From the NCBI GenBank assembly GCA_035455605.1, contig DATIER010000289.1, positions 1 to 16,981 of the forward strand: DNA of 16,981 nt, in the 5' to 3' direction. Shown one piece after another: positions 6,146 through 14,092 of the stretch. Numbering within the stretch: the stretch's first letter is position 1; every line of letters starts with the position of its first letter. The stretch comes from AC-32 sp035455605. GTDB taxonomy: Bacteria > Actinomycetota > Thermoleophilia > Gaiellales > Gaiellaceae. The position numbers were made by a program, and so were the translations under genes. The notes beneath the pieces were generated by a model. That model was not told where the DNA came from. It searched no databases and saw nothing but the letters and a program-made list of their open reading frames with translations.

Positions 6146-6238
6146 GGCCCCGGAGAGTAGGGACTGAAGCAGCAGATCATCGAGAGGCACGTCGCGGCAC
6201 CCCCCGGCTTCGCGGCTGCAGTCGAGTCGGTCGAACGG

Positions 6239-7150
6239 TTGCTCGGCAACGTCGAGCGCGTCGTCCGCGGGAAGGAGGACGAGATCAGCCTCGTCCTCTG
6301 CGCGCTGCTCTGCCGCGGCCACGTGCTGCTCGAGGACGTGCCCGGGACGGCGAAGACGGTCCTCGCCAGGGCGATCGCGCAGTCGATCGACGGCGCCCAT
6401 GCCGCGCGGGTGCAGTGCACGCCGGACCTGCAGCCGACCGACCTCACCGGCCTCTCGGTCTACAACCAGAAGGAGCGCGACTTCGAGTTCCGGCCGGGGC
6501 CGATCTTCGCCAACATCGTGCTCGTCGACGAGATCAACCGCGCGATGCCGAGGACGCAGTCGGCGCTGCTCGAGGCGATGGCGGAGCGGCAGATCACGGT
6601 CGACGGCGACTCGCGCCCCCTGCCCGACCCCTTCCTGATCCTCGCGACCGAGAACCCGCTCGACCACGAGGGGACGTTTCCGCTCCCCGAGGCCCAGCTC
6701 GACCGCTTCTTCCTGCAGACGACGCTCGGCTACCCGAGCCTCGACGACGAGCTGCGCGTCGTCCAGGCGCAGCGGCACGGGCACCCGCTCGCGACCCTGG
6801 GGCCGGTGGTCTCGATCGTCGATCTGCGCGGCGTCCAGGCGGCGGTCGAGGAGGTCTACATCGACCCGATCATCCAGCGCTGGCTGATCGAGCTCGTCCG
6901 TGCGACGCGGGAGCTGCCGGGCGTGGCCGTCGGCGCGTCCGTGCGCGGGTCGCTGTCCCTCGAGCAGGCGGCGCGCTCCTGGGCGCTGATCCACGGCCGC
7001 CCCTACGTCGAGCCGGAGGACGTCGAGCGGCTGTTCGCGCCGGTGCTCGCGCACCGCGTGCTCCTCGACCCGTACGGGCTCGACGCCGACGCGCCGCCCG
7101 GCCCGGGCCTCGTCGAGCGCTGCCTCGAGCTCGCGCCGCGACCCGGCTGA
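6239..7150 (+). CDS. MoxR-family AAA+ ATPase (start uncertain)
   Basis: Residues are numbered from TTG 6239 (303 residues). Walker A is EDVPGTAKT (32-40), the Ala-Lys-Thr variant seen in part of the MoxR family. Walker B is IVLVDEINRA (93-102), sensor 1 is LATENP (135-140), and an arginine-finger region EAQLDRF lies at 151-157. MoxR ATPases act as chaperone-like partners of VWA-domain proteins, often loading metals or assembling complexes, and here two VWA genes follow. The TTG start leaves only 10 residues before the conserved GK, short for the family. The frame stays open upstream to a TAG at 6158, and the segment from CTG 6164 (KQQIIERHVAAPPGFAAAVE) looks like genuine protein, so initiation at CTG 6164 (25 residues longer) is possible. 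The DUF58 gene starts 1 nt after the stop. Confidence 0.9.
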   Translation: MLGNVERVVRGKEDEISLVLCALLCRGHVLLEDVPGTAKTVLARAIAQSIDGAHAARVQCTPDLQPTDLTGLSVYNQKERDFEFRPGPIFANIVLVDEINRAMPRTQSALLEAMAERQITVDGDSRPLPDPFLILATENPLDHEGTFPLPEAQLDRFFLQTTLGYPSLDDELRVVQAQRHGHPLATLGPVVSIVDLRGVQAAVEEVYIDPIIQRWLIELVRATRELPGVAVGASVRGSLSLEQAARSWALIHGRPYVEPEDVERLFAPVLAHRVLLDPYGLDADAPPGPGLVERCLELAPRPG

Positions 7151-7151
7151 C

Positions 7152-8069
7152 GTGCCGGAGCCGGTCTTCCCGCTGCTGAGCGTCCGCCGGGGCTCGGGCC
7201 TCACCGGCGGCACGCGCCGGAGCCTGCACAGAGGCACGGGCTCCGAGATCGCCGGCTCGCGCGGCTACCGGCGCGGCGACAGCGTGCGGACGATCGACTG
7301 GAAGGCCTCGGCCCGGGTCTCGAGCGCACGCGAGGCCGACGAGTTCGTCGTCCGCGAGCACTTCGCCGAGGACGCGCTGCGGGTCGTGCTCGTCGTCGAC
7401 CGGCGGCCCGAGATGCGCCTCTTCCCCGAGGAGCTCCCGTGGCTGCACAAGCCGGAGGCGGTCCGCGTTGCCGGCCGCATGGTCGTCGAGAGCGCCCTCG
7501 CCGCGCAGGGCTTCCCCGGGTACCTGGAGCTCGTCGACCCGCGAGCGCCGCGGTGGCTGGCGCCACGTAGGCAGCTGGACGCCGTCGGCATCCGCGAGCG
7601 GGAGCTCACGCGTGACGAGTTCACGGCGCCGCCCGAGAACGTGACGCTCGCCCTCCGCCACCTGCTCCGGCGACGGGCCGAGGCGCCGCGCGGAACGTTC
7701 GTCTTCGTCTTCTCGGACTTCCTCGGCCCGCAGGCTCCGGCCGTGTGGAGCGCGGCGGCGGCGCGGGGGTGGGAGCTCGTGCCGGTGATCGTGCAGGACC
7801 CACGCTGGGAGCAGTCGTTCCCCGACGTCTCGGGCGTTTCGCTGCCGCTCGCGACTCCGGGCGCGGGCGGCGCCCACGCGGTTCGCCTCGGCAGGAATGC
7901 CGCCCGCGCGCGGCGCGACGAGCACGAGCGACGACTCGAGACGCTGCTCGCCGGGTTCCGGAGCGGCGGGCTCGACCCGGTGCTGCTCTCGAGCCACGAC
8001 CCGGCCGCGATCAGGTCCGAGTTCATGCGCTGGCACGAGCGGCGGCTGTCGCGGCTGAGGCGGCGATGA
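7152..8069 (+). CDS. DUF58 domain protein (MoxR-associated, VWA-like fold)
   Basis: This 305-residue protein carries the DUF58 hallmark SRGYRRGDSVRTIDWKASAR (36-55) and a degenerate VWA-like core that includes LRVVLVVDRRPEMRLF and TFVFVFSDFLGP. The first core motif keeps Asp but lacks the DxSxS metal site, as is common for DUF58. Most DUF58 proteins have N-terminal membrane segments; this one has none visible, so it looks like the short soluble form. DUF58 genes usually sit directly after moxR, and here GTG 7152 begins 1 nt after the MoxR stop. The 3' end overlaps the next gene by 4 nt (ATGA), implying translational coupling. The molecular function is not established; a role as a scaffold between the ATPase and the VWA proteins is inference. 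Confidence 0.87.
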   Translation: MPEPVFPLLSVRRGSGLTGGTRRSLHRGTGSEIAGSRGYRRGDSVRTIDWKASARVSSAREADEFVVREHFAEDALRVVLVVDRRPEMRLFPEELPWLHKPEAVRVAGRMVVESALAAQGFPGYLELVDPRAPRWLAPRRQLDAVGIRERELTRDEFTAPPENVTLALRHLLRRRAEAPRGTFVFVFSDFLGPQAPAVWSAAAARGWELVPVIVQDPRWEQSFPDVSGVSLPLATPGAGGAHAVRLGRNAARARRDEHERRLETLLAGFRSGGLDPVLLSSHDPAAIRSEFMRWHERRLSRLRRR

Positions 8070-8896
8070 GGGCGCTCCGCGCCGGTGTCCTCGCCCTCGC
8101 CGCCCTGCTCGCCGTCGGTCTCGTCGTCGCGGCCCTGCACCGTCCCGGCGAGCGCGGGCCGGCGCTCCTCGGCGGGCGCGACGTCTCGGTACGGCAGGCG
8201 CTGACCCCGCAGGACGCGCAGTTCGGCGACGAGGTCGTGGCGACCACGGACGTCGTCGCCGACCGGCCGGTGCACCTGGCGACGGACTTCGCGCCGTACC
8301 ACGTCGTCTCGGCGACGCGGACGGTGCAGGAGGCGAACGGCGTCGTGCGCACGCACGTCGTGCAGCGGCTGCGGTGCCTCGCCTTCGCGTGCGTGCCGCG
8401 CGGCGCGAGCACGACGGTCCGCTTCGCGCCGCTGCAGGTGTCGTACGCCGGCGGCACGCGGTCGCTCGCCTGGCCGGCGCTCCACGTCAGCTCGCGGGTC
8501 GGCGGCGCGGACATCCGCCGTGCGGTGCTGCGCGTGCCCCTCCCGCTCCCGGCCTACCACGCGCCACGGCGTGCGCTCGGCTGGAGCCTGCTGGCGCTCG
8601 GCGGCGCGCTCGCGCTCGGCGGAGCGGCGCTCGTCCTCAAGCTCTGGCTGCCGCGCCGCCCGTCGCGCCGACGCGAGGTGCCGCCGCTCGAGCGGGCGCT
8701 CGCGGAGGCCGCTGCGTCCGCGGGAGCCGAGCCCGGCCGCCGGCGGCGCGCGCTCGAGGCGCTCGCTCGGGCGCTCGAGCCGCTCGATGCGCCGCTCAGC
8801 GCCGAGAGCCGCGTCCTCGCGTGGGCGCCGCCCGACCCGCAGCCGGATGCGATCTCCGATCTGACGGGCCGCGTTCGGGAGGCGGTCGCGCGATGA
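8066..8896 (+). CDS. Two-TM membrane protein, BatD-like position
   Basis: This 276-residue protein has an N-terminal hydrophobic segment (5-23), then an extracytoplasmic domain of about 145 residues that looks beta-rich. That domain starts DVSVRQALTPQDAQFGDEVVATTDV, a pattern like BatD-type or immunoglobulin-like domains. A second membrane segment spans about 171-193. The cytoplasmic tail has many Arg, Ala and Glu residues (ERALAEAAASAG...RRRRALEALARALE) and is probably helical. Cys104 and Cys109 in RLRCLAFACV could form a disulfide outside the cell. No family can be named with certainty; the position in the cassette and the topology are those of BatD-like partners. It overlaps the genes on both sides by 4 nt (ATGA), so it should be made in step with DUF58 and the first VWA protein. 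Confidence 0.75.
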   Translation: MRALRAGVLALAALLAVGLVVAALHRPGERGPALLGGRDVSVRQALTPQDAQFGDEVVATTDVVADRPVHLATDFAPYHVVSATRTVQEANGVVRTHVVQRLRCLAFACVPRGASTTVRFAPLQVSYAGGTRSLAWPALHVSSRVGGADIRRAVLRVPLPLPAYHAPRRALGWSLLALGGALALGGAALVLKLWLPRRPSRRREVPPLERALAEAAASAGAEPGRRRRALEALARALEPLDAPLSAESRVLAWAPPDPQPDAISDLTGRVREAVAR

Positions 8897-9759
8897 GCCT
8901 CCTCGTCTGGCTCGTGGCGAGCGCGTGCGTCGGGGCGGCGCTGCTGCTCCTCGTCCGGCGGCGGACGGCGGCGCCGGCCCTGCCGCTCGCCGATGCAGGC
9001 GCGCTCGTCCACGGCTCGCGGCGGCCGGCGAGCTTGCAGGCGGTGCTCGTGGCCGGCGTGGTCGTCGCCCTGCTGGTGCTCGTGGCCCAGGCTCGCGCCC
9101 GGACCGGCCGGCCCCCGCTGCTGCGGTCGGGGTCGGACGCGGTCGTCGTCGTCGACCTCTCCAGCAGCACCCGCTCGGCGTCGACCGCCATCGCCCGTGC
9201 CCTTCACGGCCTGGCCGCCGACCCGAAGCGAAAGCTCGGGCTCATCCTCTTCTCGACCACCGCCTACGTCGCGCTCCCGCCCTCGACGCCGGCCGACGCC
9301 TTCGCCGGCTGGGTCGAACGGTTCGCGCACGCGAGGCCCGGCGCGACCGCCTGGAGCTCGTTCAGCAGCGGCACGACCATCTCGTCGGGGCTCGTGCTCG
9401 CGCGCCGGGTGCTGCTCCGGACTCGCGCCGTGCACCCGCACGTCGTCCTCGTCAGCGACCTGGTCGACCCGCCGTCGGACCTGCAGCGCGTCGAGACCAC
9501 GCTCGCGCAGTACCAGCGGGACGGGATCGACCTGAAGGTCGTGAGGCTGCGGGCCCACCCGGGTGCGGTCGCGTCCGCGTTCACCCTGCCGAACGCGACT
9601 GCCGTCGAGCGCATCGCGAGCACGACCGTGACCGCGGGCGCCGGCCGATCCGCGGGCGACGGCAGGATCGTCCTCGCCGCACTGCTCGGCCTCGTAGCCG
9701 TGCTGGCCGCGGTGCTCGAGCTCGGCTTCCACCCGTTTACCTGGGGAGCCCGGGCGTGA
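8893..9759 (+). CDS. Membrane-anchored VWA-domain protein (BatA-like), first of two
   Basis: This 288-residue protein has membrane segments at about 3-20 and 48-65, a VWA domain at about 82-225, and a C-terminal membrane segment at 258-276. The metal-ion-dependent adhesion site is complete by eye: Asp88-x-Ser90-x-Ser92 in VVVVDLSSSTRS, a Thr in SGTTISSGL (161-162), and Asp189 in VVLVSDLVD. The topology of two N-terminal helices, VWA and one C-terminal helix is that of BatA/BatB proteins of MoxR operons. The VWA domain probably lies on one face of the membrane and binds a partner through a divalent metal. It overlaps the upstream gene by 4 nt (ATGA) and the downstream gene by 4 nt (GTGA). The substrate or partner complex is unknown. 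Confidence 0.87.
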   Translation: MSLLVWLVASACVGAALLLLVRRRTAAPALPLADAGALVHGSRRPASLQAVLVAGVVVALLVLVAQARARTGRPPLLRSGSDAVVVVDLSSSTRSASTAIARALHGLAADPKRKLGLILFSTTAYVALPPSTPADAFAGWVERFAHARPGATAWSSFSSGTTISSGLVLARRVLLRTRAVHPHVVLVSDLVDPPSDLQRVETTLAQYQRDGIDLKVVRLRAHPGAVASAFTLPNATAVERIASTTVTAGAGRSAGDGRIVLAALLGLVAVLAAVLELGFHPFTWGARA

Positions 9760-10325
9760 AGCGGCTCCTGCTCACGGCGGCGGGCCTCGCCGCCCTCGCG
9801 GCGTCGATCCCGCTCGTGCTCGCCGGGCGCTCCGCCCTGACGCCGTCCGCTGGCGGCTCGCCTCTCGACACCGTCGCGTCCGCGTACGCGACGGCCGCGG
9901 CCGCGCCCGCCCAGGCGCCGGCCGACCTCCCGCTGCGGCTCGCACGCCTGAGCGGCGGTATCCGCTCGCCGCGGGAGCGCGCGCAGGCGGACGTCCTGGT
10001 CGGCGCGACCTTCGCCCTTCCCGCCGGCAACGGCAGCGTCGGCTTCGACGTCGTGCGGCGACTCGGCGGCGGCCGGCTGCTCGACCAGGCCGCCGGCGCC
10101 TTTCGCTCCGCGGCGCTGCTCGATGCCGGGAACGAGGCGGCCAAGTACGACCTCGAGCTGCTGCTCAAGGCACAGACCGCCACCCCGGCCGGACAGCGCC
10201 GGCGGAGCGGCCGGTCGAGCAACCCGACGTCGCAGCGGCAGCAGCAGCGCAGTCTCCGCAAGCCCGCGCGGGGATCGCGGGAAGAGCACGCAGCGGGAAC
10301 CTCGTCGCCCGGAAGCGGCTACTGA
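9756..10325 (+). CDS. Membrane-anchored TPR-like protein (BatC/BatE position)
   Basis: This 189-residue protein starts at GTG 9756, which overlaps the preceding stop (GTGA). It has an N-terminal hydrophobic segment (3-23). A central helical region includes AQADVLVGATFALPAGNGSVGFDVVRRL and AFRSAALLDAGNEAAKYDLELLLK (115-138). The last motif, an NExAKYxLELLL helix, resembles the TPR-type ends of BatC/BatE-like proteins in aerotolerance-type operons. The C-terminal 45 residues are Arg, Gln and Ser-rich and probably disordered. The assignment rests on the short motif and on the gene's place between two VWA genes. A role in docking is inference. The stop TGA overlaps the next ATG by 1 nt. Confidence 0.7.
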   Translation: MKRLLLTAAGLAALAASIPLVLAGRSALTPSAGGSPLDTVASAYATAAAAPAQAPADLPLRLARLSGGIRSPRERAQADVLVGATFALPAGNGSVGFDVVRRLGGGRLLDQAAGAFRSAALLDAGNEAAKYDLELLLKAQTATPAGQRRRSGRSSNPTSQRQQQRSLRKPARGSREEHAAGTSSPGSGY

Positions 10326-11311
10326 TGAGCGTCGGCCTCGCCCATCCGGCCGCCGCGCTGCTCGCGCTCGCCGGCCTCCTGCCGCTCGCCGTGGCGGCGG
10401 CGCGCGCCCGACGTGCCCGGAGGCTGCGCGGCGAGCTCGGGCTCGCGGAGCCACGGCTCGGAGCACGCCTTCTGCGTCCGGCCCTGCTCGCGGGCGCGTT
10501 CGCGCTGCTGGGCCTCGCGCTCGCCCAGCCGTCGCTCGAACGCCGCCACGAGCAACGTGTCCGCCGCGACGCGCAGCTGCTGGTGGCGCTCGACAGCTCG
10601 CGCTCGATGCTCGCGGCGCCACCCGGCGGGGCGAGTCGCGCCGCCCGCGCGACGGCCTTCGCGCGCCGCCTCGGCGACGCGCTGCCCGACGTGCCGGCCG
10701 GCGTCGCGTCGCTCAGCAACCGCCTCGTGCCGTACCTGTTCCCGACGCCGGACCGGAGCGCCTACGGGCTCGTCCTCGCCCAGGCGTACGGCGTCCAGCG
10801 GCCGCCCCCGGCGCTCGACCTCGAGCGCAACGTGACCAGCTTCGACGCCCTGCGCGCGGCGGCCGCGAGCGGCGCGTTCTTCTCGCGGTCAGCCAGGCAG
10901 CGGATCCTCGTCGTGCTCTCCGATGCCGAGACCCGCCCGTTCGCCGCCGCCGGCGTGCTGACGCGGCTGCGGCGCGCGGACGTAACGCCCGTGGTCGTGC
11001 GCTTCTGGAGCAGCCGGGAGCGCATCGTCCACCCCGACGGCACCACGGAGTCGTACCGGCCGGGCCAGGCGGGCGAGTCGCGCCTCCTGCGCCGCGCCGG
11101 CTGGAGCGTGTACCCGGAGCGGCGCGCGGGCGCAGCGGTCGCCGAGATCCGTCGCAAGCTCGGAACCGGGCCGCTCGTCTCGGCCGGCTCCGTCGTCGAG
11201 CGCACGTCGATCGCCCCCGCGGTCGCGCTCGCGGCGCTCGCGCCGCTCCTGCTCGTGCTCGTGCCCGCCGGCCTGCTGCCGGCGCGGCGGGCGCCTCAGG
11301 CGAGCGCCTAG
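10325..11311 (+). CDS. Membrane-anchored VWA-domain protein (BatB-like), second of two
   Basis: This 328-residue protein begins at ATG 10325, sharing one base with the upstream stop (TGATG). It has membrane segments at about 9-26 and 51-68, a VWA domain from about 83, and a C-terminal membrane segment at about 299-318. The metal site is Asp90-x-Ser92-x-Ser94 in LVALDSSRSM, with Asp200 in LVVLSDAET and a Thr/Ser in NVTSFDAL. It is divergent from the first VWA protein, so the pair is not a recent duplication. VWA pairs in MoxR cassettes are thought to act together. The gene ends at TAG 11309-11311, overlapping the stop of the convergent transporter operon by 4 bp, which leaves no room for a terminator. 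Confidence 0.86.
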   Translation: MSVGLAHPAAALLALAGLLPLAVAAARARRARRLRGELGLAEPRLGARLLRPALLAGAFALLGLALAQPSLERRHEQRVRRDAQLLVALDSSRSMLAAPPGGASRAARATAFARRLGDALPDVPAGVASLSNRLVPYLFPTPDRSAYGLVLAQAYGVQRPPPALDLERNVTSFDALRAAAASGAFFSRSARQRILVVLSDAETRPFAAAGVLTRLRRADVTPVVVRFWSSRERIVHPDGTTESYRPGQAGESRLLRRAGWSVYPERRAGAAVAEIRRKLGTGPLVSAGSVVERTSIAPAVALAALAPLLLVLVPAGLLPARRAPQASA

Positions 11312-12192
11312 TCCGACGGCACGGCGAAGTGCCCGTCCTCGACCTCGACGAGCGGTCGTCGCTCGCCTGGCGCGACCCGGCCGTCGCCGTCGGCCGCCGG
11401 GTGCGCGTCGTCGCTCCACTTCCGGTGCAGCTGCGGAACGGAGGCGAGCAGCATCTTCGTGTAGGGGTGGAACGGGTTGCCGAACACCTTCGCGGTCGGG
11501 CCGCGCTCGACGACCGCGCCGCGGCGCAGGATGATCGTGTCGTCGCTGATGTAGTGCCCGAGCGAGAGGTCGTGCGTGATGAAGAGCACGCCCAGGCCCT
11601 GCGAGCGCAGCTCGCCGAGCAGGTTGAGCACGTCGATGCGCGTGGAGGCGTCGAGCATGCTGATGATCTCGTCCGCGACGAGCAGCCGGATGTCGAGCAG
11701 CAGCGCCCGCGCGATCAGCATTCGCTGCAGCTGGCCGCCGCTCAGCTGGTGCGGGTACTTCTCCAGCACGTCGCCCGGGTCGAGGCTCACCGCCTCCAGG
11801 GAGCGGCCGAGCTTCGCGTGCCACTCGGCCGAGCTCAGCCCGTCGAAGTACTCGCTGCGCAGCATGGTGAACACGCGCGAGGCCTTGAAGATCGGGTTGT
11901 ACGAGCTGAACGGGTCCTGGAAGACGCCCTGCACGTCGCCGTAGTACGCCTTCAGCCGCCGCCCGTCGAGCGTCGAGATGTCGGCGCCGTCGAACGTGAT
12001 CGCCCCGCCGCTCGCGCGCAGCAGGCGCAGGATCAGCTTGCCGATCGTCGACTTGCCGCTGCCGCTCTCGCCGATCAGCGAGACGATCTCCCCCGGGCGG
12101 ACGCCGAAGCTCACGTCGCGGACGGCGAGGAGCTCCTTCGTCCCGAACGACCCGACGCTGAACTTCTTGCAGCAGGTGTCGAGCTCGAGCAT
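11308..12192 (-). CDS. ABC transporter ATPase, OppF/DppF type
   Basis: This 294-residue nucleotide-binding subunit has Walker A GESGSGKST (41-49), a Q-loop Gln92 in GVFQDPFSSYNP, signature LSGGQLQR (150-157), Walker B LLVADE (170-175) and switch His207 in ITHD. The C-terminal RPLVEVEDGHFAV is typical of OppF/DppF tails. The Cys-rich C-terminal motif of the paired ATPase is absent, as expected for the F-type partner. The frame extends upstream as an ORF to 12918, but the real start is ATG 12192: it shares one base with the stop of the preceding gene (TGATG), and the protein homology begins there. It is the last gene of the transporter operon. The D-loop reads SMLDAST with no Pro after the catalytic Glu, and the other ATPase also lacks that Pro. 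Confidence 0.92.
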   Translation of the reverse strand: MLELDTCCKKFSVGSFGTKELLAVRDVSFGVRPGEIVSLIGESGSGKSTIGKLILRLLRASGGAITFDGADISTLDGRRLKAYYGDVQGVFQDPFSSYNPIFKASRVFTMLRSEYFDGLSSAEWHAKLGRSLEAVSLDPGDVLEKYPHQLSGGQLQRMLIARALLLDIRLLVADEIISMLDASTRIDVLNLLGELRSQGLGVLFITHDLSLGHYISDDTIILRRGAVVERGPTAKVFGNPFHPYTKMLLASVPQLHRKWSDDAHPAADGDGRVAPGERRPLVEVEDGHFAVPSD

Positions 12193-13142
12193 CAGGCCGC
12201 CTTCCAGCACGCGGCCTCGTGCCCGGACTCGATCGCGCAGAACGGCGGCTCCTGCTCGCAGCGCGCGTCGGCGAACGGGCAGCGCGCCTTGAACCGGCAC
12301 CCGACCGGCGGGTCGATCAGGCCGGGCGGTCGACCGGGAATCCCCTTCAGCCGCTCCTCCTCGTAGCGAACGCCGACCTCGGGCAGGGACGACAGCAGCA
12401 TCCTGGTGTACGGATGACGCGAGTCGTGCACGACCGTCTCGGCCGTCGCCTTCTCGGCGAGCTTGCCGGCGTACATCACGAGAATCGTGTCCGCGATCTG
12501 GTACAGGACCGACAGGTCGTGGGTGATCACGATCATGCTCTTCACGAAGCCGCGGTCGCGGAACTCGACCAGCAGCTCGGCGACGGCGCGCTGCGTCGAG
12601 ACGTCGAGCGCGGAGGTGACCTCGTCGGCGATCAGCAGCGACGGGTCGAGCAGCGACGACAGCACCATCACGACGCGCTGCTTCATGCCGCCGGAGAGCT
12701 CGAGCGGGAAGCGCTCGAGCACGTCCTCGGGCAGCCCGACGAGCTGGAGACGGCGCCGCAGCTCGGGCAGCACCTCGTCGAGGTGCACGTCGCGCGAGGC
12801 GAGCAGCTCCGCGGCCATCTTCCCGATCCGCCGTGTCGGGTTGAGGGCGCTGAGCGCGTACTGCGGGATGATCGAGACGTCCTTGAAGCGGAACGGGTTC
12901 ATCCGCGCGTCGTCCCATACCGGCAGCTCGCGGCCGTCGAGCTCGACCTTCCCGCGCACGTAGCGCATGCGCGCGTCGAAGCGGATCAGGCTCTTGCCGA
13001 GCGTCGACTTGCCGCAGCCCGACTCGCCGGCCAGGCCCATGATCTCTCCGTCCGCGATCTCGAAGCTCGCGCCGTCGACGGCCTTCACCGCCCCGCGAAG
13101 CGAGTCGTAGTAGACGGCGAGGTCGTCGACGCGCAGGCTCAT
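12192..13142 (-). CDS. ABC transporter ATPase, OppD/DppD type
   Basis: This 316-residue nucleotide-binding subunit has Walker A GESGCGKST (39-47), Q-loop Gln94, signature LSGGMKQR (149-156), Walker B LLIADE (169-174) and switch His208. The C-terminal oligopeptide/dipeptide motif GCRFKARCPFADARC...PPFC...GHEAAC has Cys282, 288, 295, 302 and 312. The first four are the spacing associated with an iron-sulfur cluster in DppD-type subunits. The true start is ATG 13142, sharing one base with the permease stop (TAATG). A longer open frame to 13721 is antisense shadow plus permease overlap. It pairs with the downstream ATPase as a heterodimer, as in Opp/Dpp systems. Confidence 0.93.
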   Translation of the reverse strand: MSLRVDDLAVYYDSLRGAVKAVDGASFEIADGEIMGLAGESGCGKSTLGKSLIRFDARMRYVRGKVELDGRELPVWDDARMNPFRFKDVSIIPQYALSALNPTRRIGKMAAELLASRDVHLDEVLPELRRRLQLVGLPEDVLERFPLELSGGMKQRVVMVLSSLLDPSLLIADEVTSALDVSTQRAVAELLVEFRDRGFVKSMIVITHDLSVLYQIADTILVMYAGKLAEKATAETVVHDSRHPYTRMLLSSLPEVGVRYEEERLKGIPGRPPGLIDPPVGCRFKARCPFADARCEQEPPFCAIESGHEAACWKAA

Positions 13143-14092
13143 TACTTCTCCCTCAGCTTGGGGTTGAAGATCTCGTCGAGCCCGACGTTCATCACGTAGA
13201 GGCCGCCGACGATCGCGACGATCCCGATCCCGGGCGGCAGGAACCACCACCAGTCGCCGAGCAGGAGCGCGCTCGAGAGGTACGCGTTGTTCATCATCAG
13301 CCCGAGCGAGACCGACGTCGACGGGCCGAGGCCGAGGAAGTCGAGCGACGCGCCGATCAGCACCGCCCCGCCGAAGAGCAGGATGAACATCATCAGCAGG
13401 TAGGAGCTCATGTTGGGCGCGATCTCGGTGGTGATGATCTGGCGCGTCCTGCGTCCCGACAGGCGGGCGATGTCGACGAAGTCGCGCGTCTTCAGCGAGA
13501 AGGTCTGCGCCCGGACCGCGCGGGCGGCCCACGGCCAGGAGGTGAGGCCGATCAGCACCGCCTCGGTGACGTAGCTGTGCACGTTCAGATAGGCGGCGAC
13601 GATGATCAGGATCGCCAGCGTCGGGATCACGAGCACGACGTTCGTGAGCATGTTCAGGACGTCGTCGAGCCAGCCGCTGCGGTACCCGGCCGTGAACCCG
13701 ACCGCGGCTCCGAGCAGCCACGCGATGCCGCCGCCGACGCAGCCGACGAGGAAGGTCGCGCGCAGGCCGTAGACGAACTGCGCGAAGACGTCCTGGCCGA
13801 ACGAGGTCGTGCCGAACCAGTAGTCGCGCGAGGGCGGCGCGTCCGTCGGGCCCGAGAACTCGAGCGGCTTGTGGTCGGTGACGAGCGGCCCGATGATCGC
13901 GAGTCCGAGGAACGCGAGCACGAGGAGGACGCCGGCGACGAACTTCCAGTTGCGAAAGGCGAAGTAGACGAACTCGGAGCGCCGTGCCGGCCGCCGCCCG
14001 GGCTCCCCCTCCGGCGCGAGCGCTGGCGGCGCCTCGACGGGCGCCGGCGTTCCGGTCGGGGTGAGGTCGAGCTCGGGCCGCGCCGCCGGCAT
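13142..14092 (-). CDS. ABC transporter permease, OppC/DppC type
   Basis: This 316-residue inner-membrane permease begins with a Pro/Ala-rich cytoplasmic tail of about 40 residues, then a first membrane segment (50-70). YWFGTTSFGQDVFAQFVYGLR (91-111) is the conserved OppC/DppC segment. The EAA-type coupling loop is DFVDIARLSGRRTRQIITTEIAPN (204-227). A SLDFLGLGPSTSVSLGLMM motif (249-267) is also typical. ATG 14092 is chosen over the adjacent GTG 14095: it sits 5 nt after GGAGGG and shares one base with the upstream permease stop (TGATG). Both permeases are needed to form the channel. Confidence 0.93.
   Translation of the reverse strand: MPAARPELDLTPTGTPAPVEAPPALAPEGEPGRRPARRSEFVYFAFRNWKFVAGVLLVLAFLGLAIIGPLVTDHKPLEFSGPTDAPPSRDYWFGTTSFGQDVFAQFVYGLRATFLVGCVGGGIAWLLGAAVGFTAGYRSGWLDDVLNMLTNVVLVIPTLAILIIVAAYLNVHSYVTEAVLIGLTSWPWAARAVRAQTFSLKTRDFVDIARLSGRRTRQIITTEIAPNMSSYLLMMFILLFGGAVLIGASLDFLGLGPSTSVSLGLMMNNAYLSSALLLGDWWWFLPPGIGIVAIVGGLYVMNVGLDEIFNPKLREK

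Noticed and set aside
3789..6167. 792-codon open frame on the plus strand, +2 relative to GH94
   Set aside because: It is dominated by Arg, Ala and Pro with no recognisable motif; GH94 in the overlapping frame has complete family motifs.
7265..8560. 431-codon minus-strand frame antisense to DUF58 and the BatD-like gene
   Set aside because: Ser/Arg-rich composition and no motif; the plus-strand genes have clear motifs and coupled junctions.
8554..9732. 392-codon minus-strand frame antisense to the first VWA gene
   Set aside because: Composition is that of a GC-rich shadow, and the VWA protein on the plus strand has a complete metal site.
12193..12918. Upstream extension of the OppF-type ATPase frame to 12918
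   Set aside because: It runs through the OppD-type coding region in another frame; the OppF homology begins at ATG 12192, which overlaps the upstream stop.
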